From: a virus
Strand: one strand, 5' to 3'
IMG/VR virus record: IMGVR_UViG_3300017758_000003
Location: 1-64,000 of that record
Length of the DNA stretch: 64,000 nt
The notes beneath the pieces are model-generated. The model did no database searches, was not told where the DNA came from, and was given only the letters and a program-made list of their open reading frames with translations. Below, one piece after another: positions 15,361 through 23,283 of the stretch. The position numbers and the translations under genes were made by a program. The first letter of the stretch is position 1. Each line of letters starts with the position of its first letter.

Positions 15361-15837
15361 TTACTCTATTTCATACTTAACACCTTTGTAAGTTATACTT
15401 TTTATGTTGTCAAGTTTGATAGTCATAACATTGACATCACGACTTTGGTAAGTCGGTAAGTAGGTTTCAAAATCATCTTTAAAAATTTCGTTCCCATTAA
15501 ATTCGTAGTCATTAGAAGTATGGACATTTTCAAACCCCTCAATCATTAGGTATTTGTTATCGTTGTTTCTATGTTTAACTACACAATCTGAAATGTGTTC
15601 AAACCAATTTTCTTTTACCTCAAAAGTAGGGTTGGTTTTTTGTTTCCTTTTTTCATAATCGGGTAACAAACGAACATTCTTTTTTGATGTTTTAAAAACC
15701 TTATCAAAATAAGGGTTGTTTTTTTTGTTCATCTTTACTTTGGTTAAAGTAACCAAGTTAATGAAATCTCCTTTTTCAAAAGAAGTTGTCAATCTCTCAA
15801 GTTCATTTTGATTGATTGTTGATACTGATTTTTTCAT
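15361..15837 (-). CDS. hypothetical protein
   Basis: The protein has 158 residues, basic in the first half (KVKMNKKNNPYFDKVFKTSKK) and mixed beta in the second. The end NVMTIKLDNIKSITYKGVKYEIE reads as a small beta unit. No family is recognised. It is a single-gene transcription unit with three element copies upstream (15930-16072). Confidence 0.55.
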   Translation of the reverse strand: MKKSVSTINQNELERLTTSFEKGDFINLVTLTKVKMNKKNNPYFDKVFKTSKKNVRLLPDYEKRKQKTNPTFEVKENWFEHISDCVVKHRNNDNKYLMIEGFENVHTSNDYEFNGNEIFKDDFETYLPTYQSRDVNVMTIKLDNIKSITYKGVKYEIE

Positions 15838-15929
15838 AATTTGTTTTGTTTTATGTGATTAACTATACTCAAATATAACACTTTTTATCTGTTACAACAA
15901 AATATAATGAAGTTTTTTTTATATTTCTC

Positions 15930-16072
15930 TGCCGACTAATTTGTCAAGAGACCCACTGTCCGTCGTCTACTTGAAGTAGATGAGATGTACGGGTAACATT
16001 TCATTGGGCAGTGCCGATTACATTAGGGAAGGATGCATGGTGAAGGTTTCATTGGGCAGTGCCAATTAGATT
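15930..16072 (-). promoter_or_regulatory. three TGCCRATTA elements with a 17-base duplicated flank
   Basis: Copies lie at 15930, 16012 and 16060. The latter two share TTTCATTGGGCAGTGCC immediately before the RATTA part, an exact 17-base repeat 48 bases apart. The 16012 copy is followed by AGGGAAGGATGCATGGTG, also seen after the copy at 16574. Confidence 0.55.
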
Positions 16073-16110
16073 AAGACAGGGACGGTGAACCTTCAGTCGT
16101 ATTAGGGAAT

Positions 16111-16138
16111 AAAAAAACCCCCACAATTTCTGCGGGGG
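16111..16138 (-). terminator. Rho-independent terminator
   Basis: On the minus strand a CCCCCGC...GTGGGGG type stem is followed by seven T. It ends the 16477-16167 unit. Confidence 0.75.
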
Positions 16139-16166
16139 AATCAAAACAAATTAACTAAACTAACTA

Positions 16167-16301
16167 CTAAACATTCCAAACAATACTAACGATTGTTCTT
16201 ATCACAAAGTAAGAGAACGACAAACCAATTATCCACCAACATAAGTTGTCAAATTTATCACTCTCTAACCAAGTGGTTATTTTTTCTAATTTCTCTTCCA
16301 T
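16167..16301 (-). CDS. 44-residue membrane peptide
   Basis: A short ORF with a charged N-terminal helix (MEEKLEKITTWLESDKF) and one transmembrane helix (LCWWIIGLSFSYFVIRTIVSIVW). It overlaps the end of the 16286-16477 gene by 16 bases, so the two membrane peptides are coupled and may act together. Function is unknown. Confidence 0.55.
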   Translation of the reverse strand: MEEKLEKITTWLESDKFDNLCWWIIGLSFSYFVIRTIVSIVWNV

Positions 16302-16477
16302 GATAATCTATACTTTTGAATTTGAAATTTAACGTATGAATACAAACAATATACTAAGGTTGAATAGAACATTACCAAACAAGTTGCCCAAAAACCAAAC
16401 AACAATAACATTCCAATTCCATTTTCATTCGTTTCTAAAACGAATATGTCTACTAACGATTTAATACTTTCTAACAT
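16286..16477 (-). CDS. 63-residue membrane peptide
   Basis: One long hydrophobic segment around residues 20-48 (GIGMLLLFGFWATCLVMFYS) is followed by a basic tail (FQIQKYRLSWKRN), suggesting a cytoplasmic C-terminus. It is the first gene downstream of the element modules at 16574-16786, in a pair with another membrane peptide. Confidence 0.55.
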   Translation of the reverse strand: MLESIKSLVDIFVLETNENGIGMLLLFGFWATCLVMFYSTLVYCLYSYVKFQIQKYRLSWKRN

Positions 16478-16573
16478 AACTTTTTTTTTAAGTGTTTATA
16501 AATGATTACATAACAAATATAATAATAATACTTGTATACCCAAAACAAATCAATATAAAGTTTGAACATAATC

Positions 16574-16786
16574 TGCCGAATACATTAGGGAAGGATGCAT
16601 GGTGTGCCTCGGTCACACAGCAACTTCTTCTTCTGATCGCACAGTGAGTCTGCTGTTGTATTCTATTTGGCACTTGCCAATTACATTAAGGGAGGATGCA
16701 TGGTGATTCGTGATCAAGAAGAATATGGTATGAGTTATATGGTGGAGTCGAAGTTACCATCTCAGGATCTGCTATTGTAATTGGCA
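16574..16786. promoter_or_regulatory. two tandem TGCCRATTA inverted-repeat modules
   Basis: Module 1 runs from TGCCGAATACATT (16574) to ATTCTATTTGGCA (to 16672). Module 2 runs from TGCCAATTACATT (16675) to ATTGTAATTGGCA (to 16786). They abut at TTGGCACTTGCCAA. Both start with ACATTA-GGGA-GGATGCATGGTG-like sequence but differ inside. They are the right end of the element family. Confidence 0.6.
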
Positions 16787-17020
16787 CCCCTCCCCACTAT
16801 ATAGGGGTATAGGGGGACCCCCCTGCAGGTACCCCCTCCCGTATCCCCCCTTAATATAGGGTATTTTCGTACTCTGTACAGGGGGGTCAATGCCCTGAGT
16901 GAAATTTTTGGCAATTTTTTAGGGAAAATCGACTTTTTTTTTTCTCGGGGGGTAAAAAACCTCTATAGGGTAAAAGGGGTCATTTATGAAAATAAAAATT
17001 TTGCCAATTTTTCGGGGAAT
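16787..17020. other. divergent intergenic region with C and G runs
   Basis: The stretch 16787-16890 has unusual runs of C and G in an AT-rich genome, including the near-palindrome AGGGGGACCCCCCT. The stretch 16900-17035 holds an imperfect direct repeat: TTTTTGGCAATTTTTTAGGG near 16905 and TTTTGCCAATTTTTCGGGG near 16995, each followed by AA-rich sequence ending in GACT. It separates the minus-strand element region from plus-strand genes and may hold control sites for both. Confidence 0.4.
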
Positions 17021-17044
17021 TTGACTATCAACAATAAATTATGT

Positions 17045-17356
17045 ATGTTATCTAATGTAAAAAAGAATGATATGGTAAAATGGATGAGTAAAGAAGAGGA
17101 AGAATTAAATGAGATAATTTGTACATCAACAAGAGAAGGATTCTTATCGTTTTTAGAAGATACTACTCAAAGATATGTGGATTCTATAGATACATTAGAC
17201 GAACTTAGTGTTGTTGCCTTGTTATTGGCGGTAAGAATGGGTCAGTATGAGGAAGATGAAGATTATGAGATTTGTTCAATTGTAAAGGAGAAGATGGATA
17301 TGATAGATAAACACGGGATGAAACTATTAAAACAAAAGGAAGATGAAAAAAATTAA
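17045..17356 (+). CDS. small helical acidic protein
   Basis: The protein has 103 residues from ATG at 17045; a further Met (MSKEEEELNE) is also possible. It is all-helical and acidic. The end YEEDEDYEICSIVKEKMDMIDKHG resembles UVR-like helical hairpins (YE-x-C/A-x-x-x-K-x-K) seen also in the 39429 and 49798 genes. It is the first plus-strand gene after the control region and overlaps the next ORF by 14 bases. Confidence 0.55.
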   Translation: MLSNVKKNDMVKWMSKEEEELNEIICTSTREGFLSFLEDTTQRYVDSIDTLDELSVVALLLAVRMGQYEEDEDYEICSIVKEKMDMIDKHGMKLLKQKEDEKN

Positions 17357-17477
17357 GTGGGACGTATTGTTTACGTGGATAGTTATATTCGGAATTACTT
17401 ATTTCATATGGAGTTCTTTATTCTCAATAATGTTCGGGCTTGTAAATTTCCCAACTATAAACATTCCTTTAAGTTAA
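17343..17477 (+). CDS. 44-residue membrane peptide
   Basis: A small ORF overlapping the end of the previous gene. It has a short basic start (MKKIKWDVLF) and one or two hydrophobic segments (WIVIFGITYFIWSSLFSIMF). Coupled translation with the upstream gene is likely. Function is unknown. Confidence 0.5.
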   Translation: MKKIKWDVLFTWIVIFGITYFIWSSLFSIMFGLVNFPTINIPLS

Positions 17478-17902
17478 GAGAATATCTCTTTTAGATCTGA
17501 AATAAATTCAAACTCCAATCCCATAAGGTTCAATAGGTAGTTTAATAGTATCAGTATTATTACTCCTATGATTAATTGTACTATTATGGTTTGTCTATTT
17601 AACCATTTTATCCATAGGGTGTTTTGTGTCCATACTACATATCGTTTCCACCATTTGGTTTTCTCCATCTTCTCAATTGACTTTTCCTGTAAGTAAGATG
17701 ATGGGTTTAATATATTACCTATGGTTTCCATTACATACTTGAAATGTTTTGTGAATACTATAGGGATGTAGATAAATGGGATCATCATTATTATTAGTCC
17801 TAAGAAGAATAACCCTATTGTATCTTGGTATTCTATTAGTATTAGGTTACCCACCGCAAAGGGTACCACTGTCCATAATGTATGTTTTATCCATTTTTTC
17901 AT
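17474..17902 (-). CDS. multi-pass membrane protein
   Basis: The protein has 142 residues with three or four predicted transmembrane segments: about residues 9-24, 28-50 (GLFFLGLIIMMIPFIYIPIVF) and 107-128 (IIVQLIIGVIILILLNYLLNL). The basic loop with WWKRYVVW is probably cytoplasmic. It overlaps the GT25 gene by 4 bases (ATGA) and may act with it at the membrane. No family is recognised. Confidence 0.55.
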   Translation of the reverse strand: MKKWIKHTLWTVVPFAVGNLILIEYQDTIGLFFLGLIIMMIPFIYIPIVFTKHFKYVMETIGNILNPSSYLQEKSIEKMEKTKWWKRYVVWTQNTLWIKWLNRQTIIVQLIIGVIILILLNYLLNLMGLEFEFISDLKEIFS

Positions 17903-18831
17903 ATTAATCCATTCCCTTTTAATTTAACCCACTTCCAAGTTACTCCCCATTTCTTATACTCCCTTAATTTCCTATCACAATATTTGTACATAAGTTCAGA
18001 GGTATGACTCCAAGGTTGTGGTAATACCTTCGTGAAATGTCTATTCACTTGGGATGTTGTACTATAAATAAAGTCAGGATGTGTTTTATCATCTTGTGAG
18101 AATCCTGAATCCCATGTAGTTCCTTCAGTATCTAACATATGAGCTTGTTGAGATATGTAAGAGAAGTATGGGGAATATACATAAGGGAAGACCCCTCTCA
18201 TTCTTGGTCCTAAGGTATCTAAGTATAAATCAACTGGCATGTTGATCTTATAGTCCTCCCTAATCTTCCATAGAACTGAACGGTCCAAGATGTATGCGTG
18301 TGCACCAATACCATCAAATGGATTGGGTTTTTGTAATGAATCTGTATATTTCTCTCCCTGTATCTGTTGTGTCGTTCTTCCAACCCACATAATATCAGAA
18401 TAATATTTCTCTGAGTCGTCTATAAACTTCTTATAGTCTCCACTGAATATATGTTCACATAACTCAGGAGATGGTCTTGCATCATCCTCTAAGAATAATA
18501 CTTTCCTACCTTCAACATTCTCCCATGCAAATTCCCATGCTTTCCTATGGGCAAGTGCAATACCTATCATATTCTCTGTAAGTCCAAAGTGTTCATAGTC
18601 GTGCCATTCCCCATTTAAGGTTCCATCACTTAAAAGTTCCTCAACATCAAAGTCCTTTGGAAATACCGAATCTGAGAATACATAATCAAACCCCTCAAAG
18701 GAACTCCATGCCTTTATGAAGTCCTCTTTTCTCTTTTTGTTGTTTGGGTCAGTAATAACCACCGCTGATGATGCACCAAAGTTTCTTAAATGTACCTTGT
18801 GATACTTTACTTTACTTTTTTTCTTCGACAT
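17899..18831 (-). CDS. glycosyltransferase family 25-like protein
   Basis: The protein has 310 residues. The stretch NMIGIALAHRKAWEFAWENVEGRKVLFLEDDARP (about residues 87-120) is the core of GT25 enzymes, which add sugars such as galactose to LPS or protein glycans; EDD at 115-117 is the expected metal and nucleotide-sugar site. A later GAHAYILDRSVLWKI matches the acceptor-side region. The gene lies in a three-gene minus-strand set with two membrane proteins. Acceptor and sugar are unknown; other glycan genes in the window suggest a shared surface-modification role. Confidence 0.7.
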   Translation of the reverse strand: MSKKKSKVKYHKVHLRNFGASSAVVITDPNNKKRKEDFIKAWSSFEGFDYVFSDSVFPKDFDVEELLSDGTLNGEWHDYEHFGLTENMIGIALAHRKAWEFAWENVEGRKVLFLEDDARPSPELCEHIFSGDYKKFIDDSEKYYSDIMWVGRTTQQIQGEKYTDSLQKPNPFDGIGAHAYILDRSVLWKIREDYKINMPVDLYLDTLGPRMRGVFPYVYSPYFSYISQQAHMLDTEGTTWDSGFSQDDKTHPDFIYSTTSQVNRHFTKVLPQPWSHTSELMYKYCDRKLREYKKWGVTWKWVKLKGNGLI

Positions 18832-19063
18832 CTAACATATCCTGTGTGAATTCATCAACCATGTTCTCCACTTCTTTCTTACCCCCCTTAGTTCTCATAT
18901 CTACACTCTTACCTCTTCTCGATGCAAGTTCTACAAGTATAATGAGTAAAAAAACCTCGGGTATTATAATCTCCCATTCCATTCCTGTTTTCTTCATCGA
19001 AATGGTGATCACCACATAAGAGAAGAAACGGATCTTTTTAATAAAATTGATTAAACGTTTCAT
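18812..19063 (-). CDS. single-pass membrane protein with acidic tail
   Basis: The protein has 83 residues. One hydrophobic segment (WEIIIPEVFLLIILVELAS, about residues 29-48) is flanked by basic residues, and an acidic helix ends the protein. It overlaps the GT25 start by 20 bases. It may anchor or regulate the glycosyltransferase, but this is inferred from position only. Confidence 0.5.
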   Translation of the reverse strand: MKRLINFIKKIRFFSYVVITISMKKTGMEWEIIIPEVFLLIILVELASRRGKSVDMRTKGGKKEVENMVDEFTQDMLDVEEKK

Positions 19064-19106
19064 ATACTTAAATTATACAGATAAATACTTATAAAATAAA
19101 GTCGTT

Positions 19107-19796
19107 ATGTATAAACATGTTTGTTCTTTTGGTACCATTTGTCACACCGCAAGGTTTATGCAACGTATCCACCTAAAAAAGGAGTCCTATCCCTTTGATT
19201 GGACATTTTCTGATGAAACTATTATAAGTGACTGTCTTGAGGATCGTTTTGAAAAGTTTTTGGACAAATCATACTATACTGATGTTAAAAACGACTTCCA
19301 TGAGTTTAATTGTGGACATACTCACTATCACGAAGATTTCTTCTTCCATAAAGATCCACGTAGAGATGATCACTATCAGTACTATAAAAGATGTGTTGAT
19401 CGTTTTAATACTATGTGTGAATCACATAATAGAAAGTTATTCGTTGTTTTGTTTTCCCCCGAAATTACAAAACACCCCTTAAGTCTCTCTAAGATAGTTG
19501 AGAGTGGTTCAGATAAACAAACTATTATTGAGGACATGAAACGTAGGGGACGTATCATTAATAACTCCTTATCTAACTATACAACTAACTATAAGTTATG
19601 TGTTGTTATGAACTTTGGTGATAATGAAGTTCAGACTTATGATCTTCAGGTTGATGGTTGTGTAGACTTTCTTACTCTTAATACCATTTCCCCCTCGCAA
19701 GGTGTAACATTTTCAGGAGGTTGGAGTACGAACCAACATCCAGACAATTATTATATGTCAGGTTTATTTACAGAACTATACAGACTAACTCTCTAA
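19107..19796 (+). CDS. DUF1796 papain-like protein
   Basis: The protein has 229 residues. The start SFGTICHTARFMQR then SYPFDWTFSDETIISDCLEDRFEKFLD is the DUF1796 signature (S-x-G-x-x-C followed by PFDW), predicted to be a papain-like cysteine hydrolase. Candidate catalytic residues are the early Cys and a His in the middle (HEFNCGHTHYHEDFFFH). Such proteins turn up in polysaccharide clusters and large phages and their substrates are unknown. It lies among glycosyltransferase genes, which supports a glycan-related role. Confidence 0.65.
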   Translation: MYKHVCSFGTICHTARFMQRIHLKKESYPFDWTFSDETIISDCLEDRFEKFLDKSYYTDVKNDFHEFNCGHTHYHEDFFFHKDPRRDDHYQYYKRCVDRFNTMCESHNRKLFVVLFSPEITKHPLSLSKIVESGSDKQTIIEDMKRRGRIINNSLSNYTTNYKLCVVMNFGDNEVQTYDLQVDGCVDFLTLNTISPSQGVTFSGGWSTNQHPDNYYMSGLFTELYRLTL

Positions 19797-19859
19797 CCTC
19801 TTCTGACCCTTCGGGGTACCGTCGGATGACCACTTCGTGGGATTGAAATATTTATTTGT

Positions 19860-20588
19860 GTGAGATTAGTATGGACATATAGTAGAGATTTTAAAAGAGG
19901 TAGTCTTAATAATAAATCTGAAGAAGAGTACATACAATGGTTATTTAAGAAATCCATCACATCCTCCCCCGACATTTATGAAAAGATAATCTATACTGAT
20001 AAGGAGAACGTAGGACTGTTTAAGGATATAGTAGACAAAATTATAATACGAGAGAAGAAAGACTTCATTTTTCTTGCCGATCTAAAGTTTGATGTTTCAG
20101 AGTTACTACAAGGTGAGTTCTTGATATTGGATGGTGATTTAGTTATAAATAAACCCCTTATTATCCCCCCGTGTGATTTTGCATTTGAATACCAAGGTAA
20201 AATAAAACCAAAAGTAAAAGAATTACATAACATACTTCTTAGTGAGGGAGTGTCAGATAAAGTTCCTGTATGGGGAACTAACAATGATTACTACTATAAC
20301 TTAGGTTTAATGTACTTTAATAATGATTTGTTAAAGGAAAAACTTTTGTATGAGTATAGATCCACTCAAAACTACTTTATCGAACATATAGAACCTAAGT
20401 ACGGGTTTAATAAAAGAAATATACAGTTTTCCGCGTGTGGGTCACAAATCTTAGTAAAACAATTTGAACTAAACAACGAGTGTAATATAGAAGAACTCAA
20501 ACATGACAATGTAGATAGTTTTACACACTACGGACACCTAAAGAAATTCGATTTAATGAATGAGTTTAGACCTAATAAATTAATTTAA
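19860..20588 (+). CDS. glycosyltransferase-like (GT-A fold) protein
   Basis: The protein has 242 residues with a GTG start at 19860 and TATTTATT just before it. The segments EGFL-type ILDGDLVINKPL (a DxD-like DGD site near residue 93) and YYYNLGLMYFNNDLL (the N-x-G-x-x-x-F pattern of small GT-A transferases that read an acceptor) support the call. Catalysis is not proven; the family is not certain. It follows the DUF1796 gene on the same strand. Confidence 0.5.
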   Translation: MRLVWTYSRDFKRGSLNNKSEEEYIQWLFKKSITSSPDIYEKIIYTDKENVGLFKDIVDKIIIREKKDFIFLADLKFDVSELLQGEFLILDGDLVINKPLIIPPCDFAFEYQGKIKPKVKELHNILLSEGVSDKVPVWGTNNDYYYNLGLMYFNNDLLKEKLLYEYRSTQNYFIEHIEPKYGFNKRNIQFSACGSQILVKQFELNNECNIEELKHDNVDSFTHYGHLKKFDLMNEFRPNKLI

Positions 20589-20636
20589 GTAACGTTATTC
20601 TATTTTCCTGATATTTATATAGAAAACCACATTAAA

Positions 20637-21767
20637 ATGAAGAAAATTAAACTAACAGAATCACAATATAATAAACTTATGTTGAATGAAGGTTCATACG
20701 ATCAGATCGTAGGACTTATGGGTTCTAAACTTAAATCAGGTGCAAAAACTTTAAGTAGTACCGACCTATCAAGTATTGCTGATAGTATATATGATGCAAT
20801 CAAAGGTGTGGGTACTGATGAAGACGCAATTAAAGCGGGGTTTTCAAAATGTGTCAACCTACATGATGTACAAGCATTAGCAAGAACTTTTCAAAAAAAT
20901 ACAGGAGAATCAATAGTCAGTTGGTTAGATGGTGACATTGATAGTGAAAATGATTGGAACGTTTATGTCTTAAGACCTATTAGAAACGCATACAACACGT
21001 CCAAACAACAAGGACACTTTGAAGCGGTGAAGGTAAGTAAGGTTGAAGAATCAATCATTGCAAAATTTCCTTGTCTAAAAGATACACCTGGTTATAAATT
21101 TTATAAGGAAGATGCTGGTAGAGGTATTCTTTACTTTACTGCAGATGGTGGAAACTATTATGGTATTAAACCTGATGGAACATTATACCTGTATAGTAGA
21201 GACGAAAACAAGTATGTTGCCTTCCCTGAAAAAACTAAATGTGTCGGTGCACAATATACCTCAATAGATGAATTAAACTTACATAATATTGCAGAGTACG
21301 GAGATACTCATGAATATGGTAGTGAAATCGAAGAAGCGGGACTTAACTTAAACCCAGGTGGTGTTACACCTGAGAAGAAGGAAGATCCTGTTAAAAAAGA
21401 TGATGAAGTTAAAAAAGATGATGAGGTTAAAACAGACGCAAGTGCTGGTCAAGAAAAACAACCTGTACAATCAACAACAAGATTAATGACAGGGACTGAT
21501 GTTTCTGAAATCCAAAAAATGTTACACGACGCAGGTCTTGGTGACGTTGTTGGGTCTATTGATGGTAAGTTAGGTAAGAATACTTTAGCAGGAATTAAAG
21601 AATTTTTGTTAGGTGCTAATAGAAAGAAGATTGAAGCAATTGCAAAACTTGAACCTAAAGGAATAGAAAAGATTAAGACTAATGTTACCTCCCCTGAATT
21701 AAGAGTGGCGGAATATGGTTCAACACTAAACGAAAGTCAGAAAAGATTTAAAAGATTAATTCGATAA
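20637..21767 (+). CDS. tagged virion cargo candidate: annexin-like and peptidoglycan-binding domains
   Basis: The protein has 376 residues. Residues 1-18 (MKKIKLTESQYNKLMLNE) are the shared tag, with L-N-E as a possible protease site. Residues about 45-120 (AIKGVGTDEDAIKAGFSKC... ) follow the annexin repeat pattern with the GxGTDE motif. Residues about 285-330 (VSEIQKMLHDAGLG... IDGKLGKNTLAGI) look like a PG_binding_1 unit. The protein ends ESQKRFKRLIR, close to the end of the next gene product. A TATTTATA-type motif lies at 20611-20620. An internal head protein is inferred. Confidence 0.6.
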   Translation: MKKIKLTESQYNKLMLNEGSYDQIVGLMGSKLKSGAKTLSSTDLSSIADSIYDAIKGVGTDEDAIKAGFSKCVNLHDVQALARTFQKNTGESIVSWLDGDIDSENDWNVYVLRPIRNAYNTSKQQGHFEAVKVSKVEESIIAKFPCLKDTPGYKFYKEDAGRGILYFTADGGNYYGIKPDGTLYLYSRDENKYVAFPEKTKCVGAQYTSIDELNLHNIAEYGDTHEYGSEIEEAGLNLNPGGVTPEKKEDPVKKDDEVKKDDEVKTDASAGQEKQPVQSTTRLMTGTDVSEIQKMLHDAGLGDVVGSIDGKLGKNTLAGIKEFLLGANRKKIEAIAKLEPKGIEKIKTNVTSPELRVAEYGSTLNESQKRFKRLIR

Positions 21768-22105
21768 TGAAAATAGTTCTTACTGAAACACAATTAAACT
21801 CTCTTGTTGAGACTGATTATGAAGCATACGTCAAAACAGTATTTAAAGACGAAGAGAAATTAAAAGACGAAGTAGATACACACATTTCAGAAGACTCTGA
21901 AAAATGTAAGTGTGAATGTAACGAGGATGGGGAAGATTGTAAGTGTCCACCTGAGTGTGAAGAATGTGACTGTAATGAAAAAGAGTTAGGAGAATGGAAT
22001 CCGAACGAATCTGTACCAACACAACCTGGTGGTTTAATGCAGGGAGCAATGTTTCCTAAATGGATACAAGAAAATAAAAACAACTTTAAAAGATTAATTA
22101 AATAA
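21767..22105 (+). CDS. tagged cysteine-cluster protein
   Basis: The protein has 112 residues. The tag MKIVLTETQLNSLVE ends in L-V-E. A block around residues 47-70 holds nine Cys among acidic residues (KCKCECNEDGEDCKCPPECE and on), as in metallothioneins and other metal-sequestering peptides. The end NKNNFKRLIK matches the end of the preceding gene product. The ATG overlaps the previous stop by one base. A metal-carrying head protein is an inference; a disulfide-rich role is the alternative. Confidence 0.6.
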   Translation: MKIVLTETQLNSLVETDYEAYVKTVFKDEEKLKDEVDTHISEDSEKCKCECNEDGEDCKCPPECEECDCNEKELGEWNPNESVPTQPGGLMQGAMFPKWIQENKNNFKRLIK

Positions 22106-22107
22106 TT

Positions 22108-22338
22108 ATGGCAGACCAAGCATCATCAAGACAAACAACTAATGATATTAGAAGTAACCTAACCTATATCAACTCACTAATAGATGCTGAAGCGGCTAAA
22201 GGTGGAGAATGTATTGTGGTATCACCACAATATATAACAGACCCAATGATTAATACACTAGTAAATGCTAAAGGTTACAATGTAACTACAAAATCAGATT
22301 CATTGGGATCCTATAAAGAATATAAAATATCGTGGTAA
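22108..22338 (+). CDS. small conserved-phage-type protein
   Basis: The protein has 76 residues: helical start (NDIRSNLTYINSLIDAEAAKGGECIVVSPQYITD) then a strand-turn-strand end GYNVTTKSDSLGSYKEYKISW. I recall this ending, x-YKISW, in small proteins of marine phages with no assigned role. It lacks the tag although it lies between tagged genes, 2 bases after one of them. Confidence 0.55.
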   Translation: MADQASSRQTTNDIRSNLTYINSLIDAEAAKGGECIVVSPQYITDPMINTLVNAKGYNVTTKSDSLGSYKEYKISW

Positions 22339-22667
22339 TGAAAAATATTAAACTAACAGAAGAACAATATAACAGACTATTTGAAAAGAAACAAATAGAA
22401 GAACAATCGTCGCAACAAGTTACATGGCCACAAATGGATGATGATGAAAAAAGGGAATACCTACAAAACTTTACATCTGATTCTGAAAAAATAGAACAAA
22501 TGTTACGTAGTCCTGAAGATCCTACGAAGGAGTTTGAAGGTATGAGTGACGATGGTAGTGTCGGTGACATTTCCGTTGAAAGATCAACACAAGAGATACT
22601 CGATGATATAGAGGGGGATGCCGATGAAATTCGACGTTCCATAGAAATTATAAAATCGAGAATGTAG
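22338..22667 (+). CDS. tagged acidic protein
   Basis: The protein has 109 residues from ATG at 22338, which shares a base with the previous stop (TAATG). The tag MKNIKLTEEQYNRLFE ends in L-F-E. The rest is acidic, Gln- and Ser-rich and predicted helical near the end (STQEILDDIEGDADEIRRSIEII). A terminator follows 11 bases after the stop. A small internal head protein is inferred. Confidence 0.6.
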   Translation: MKNIKLTEEQYNRLFEKKQIEEQSSQQVTWPQMDDDEKREYLQNFTSDSEKIEQMLRSPEDPTKEFEGMSDDGSVGDISVERSTQEILDDIEGDADEIRRSIEIIKSRM

Positions 22668-22678
22668 GTAGGTGGTTA

Positions 22679-22705
22679 AGAGGGACGTTTGTCCCTCTTT
22701 TTTTT
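22679..22705 (+). terminator. Rho-independent terminator
   Basis: A GAGGGAC/GTCCCTC stem with a short TTT loop is followed by nine T. It closes the 20637-22667 operon. Confidence 0.85.
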
Positions 22706-22749
22706 GCCCCCTTGACTTCCAAGATAAAATTCCTTACTTTTAGTATAGA

Positions 22750-22908
22750 ATGAAACAACAATACAAAATCAAAATAACTCCATTATCAGAAGAAAAGTTC
22801 TGTTCAGTTAAACCTCATGTAATTGAAATAGAAACAGATAATTTAGAGTGGAGTATGGACCAATACCAAAGGAATAGAAATCCACTCAAGTGGGAATTAG
22901 TAAAGTAG
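22750..22908 (+). CDS. 52-residue conserved-phage-type protein
   Basis: A short ORF with beta-rich start (YKIKITPLSEEKFCSVKPHVIEIE) and the end LEWSMDQYQRNRNPLKWEL. The motif EWSM-x-QYQRNR-x-P is, from memory, common in small proteins of T4-like marine phages. Its end overlaps the end of a minus-strand gene by 12 bases. Function is unknown. Confidence 0.6.
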   Translation: MKQQYKIKITPLSEEKFCSVKPHVIEIETDNLEWSMDQYQRNRNPLKWELVK

Positions 22909-23268
22909 TTGTTTGTGTTTATCTAATACTTTGTATCCATAATCAATTCTTGTCTCAATCAAAGGAGCGGAAAAACCAACAATCTCCTTTATCTCTAAAA
23001 CCAATTCATTATCCTCACCAATTAATTTGGGGTTATCAAAGTAAACATACCTGTTTTTTTCAAAACCATTTAACATCTTATAATACGTAGACTCAAAGGT
23101 ATTGAGTTCGTCAAGTAATTTTTCTAAATGTAGTAGATAAGGTGATACTTTCTTTTCGACGATAAAAGAGTAATCGACCGATTGTAAATAACCAAGTACC
23201 ATATAAGACTTATGTTCAAAATCAATCGGATCATTAATATACCAACCTATAGGTAGAGTTGTAATCAT
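22897..23268 (-). CDS. conserved-phage-type hypothetical protein
   Basis: The protein has 123 residues. The start LPIGWYINDPIDFEHKSYMVLGYLQ followed by a long helix matches a conserved protein of T4-like phages, with no known role. TATTTATAG lies just upstream of the ATG (23271-23279). It is the last gene of the minus-strand sugar operon or has its own promoter. Confidence 0.55.
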   Translation of the reverse strand: MITTLPIGWYINDPIDFEHKSYMVLGYLQSVDYSFIVEKKVSPYLLHLEKLLDELNTFESTYYKMLNGFEKNRYVYFDNPKLIGEDNELVLEIKEIVGFSAPLIETRIDYGYKVLDKHKQLLY

Positions 23269-23283
23269 ACCTATAAATAGTTT

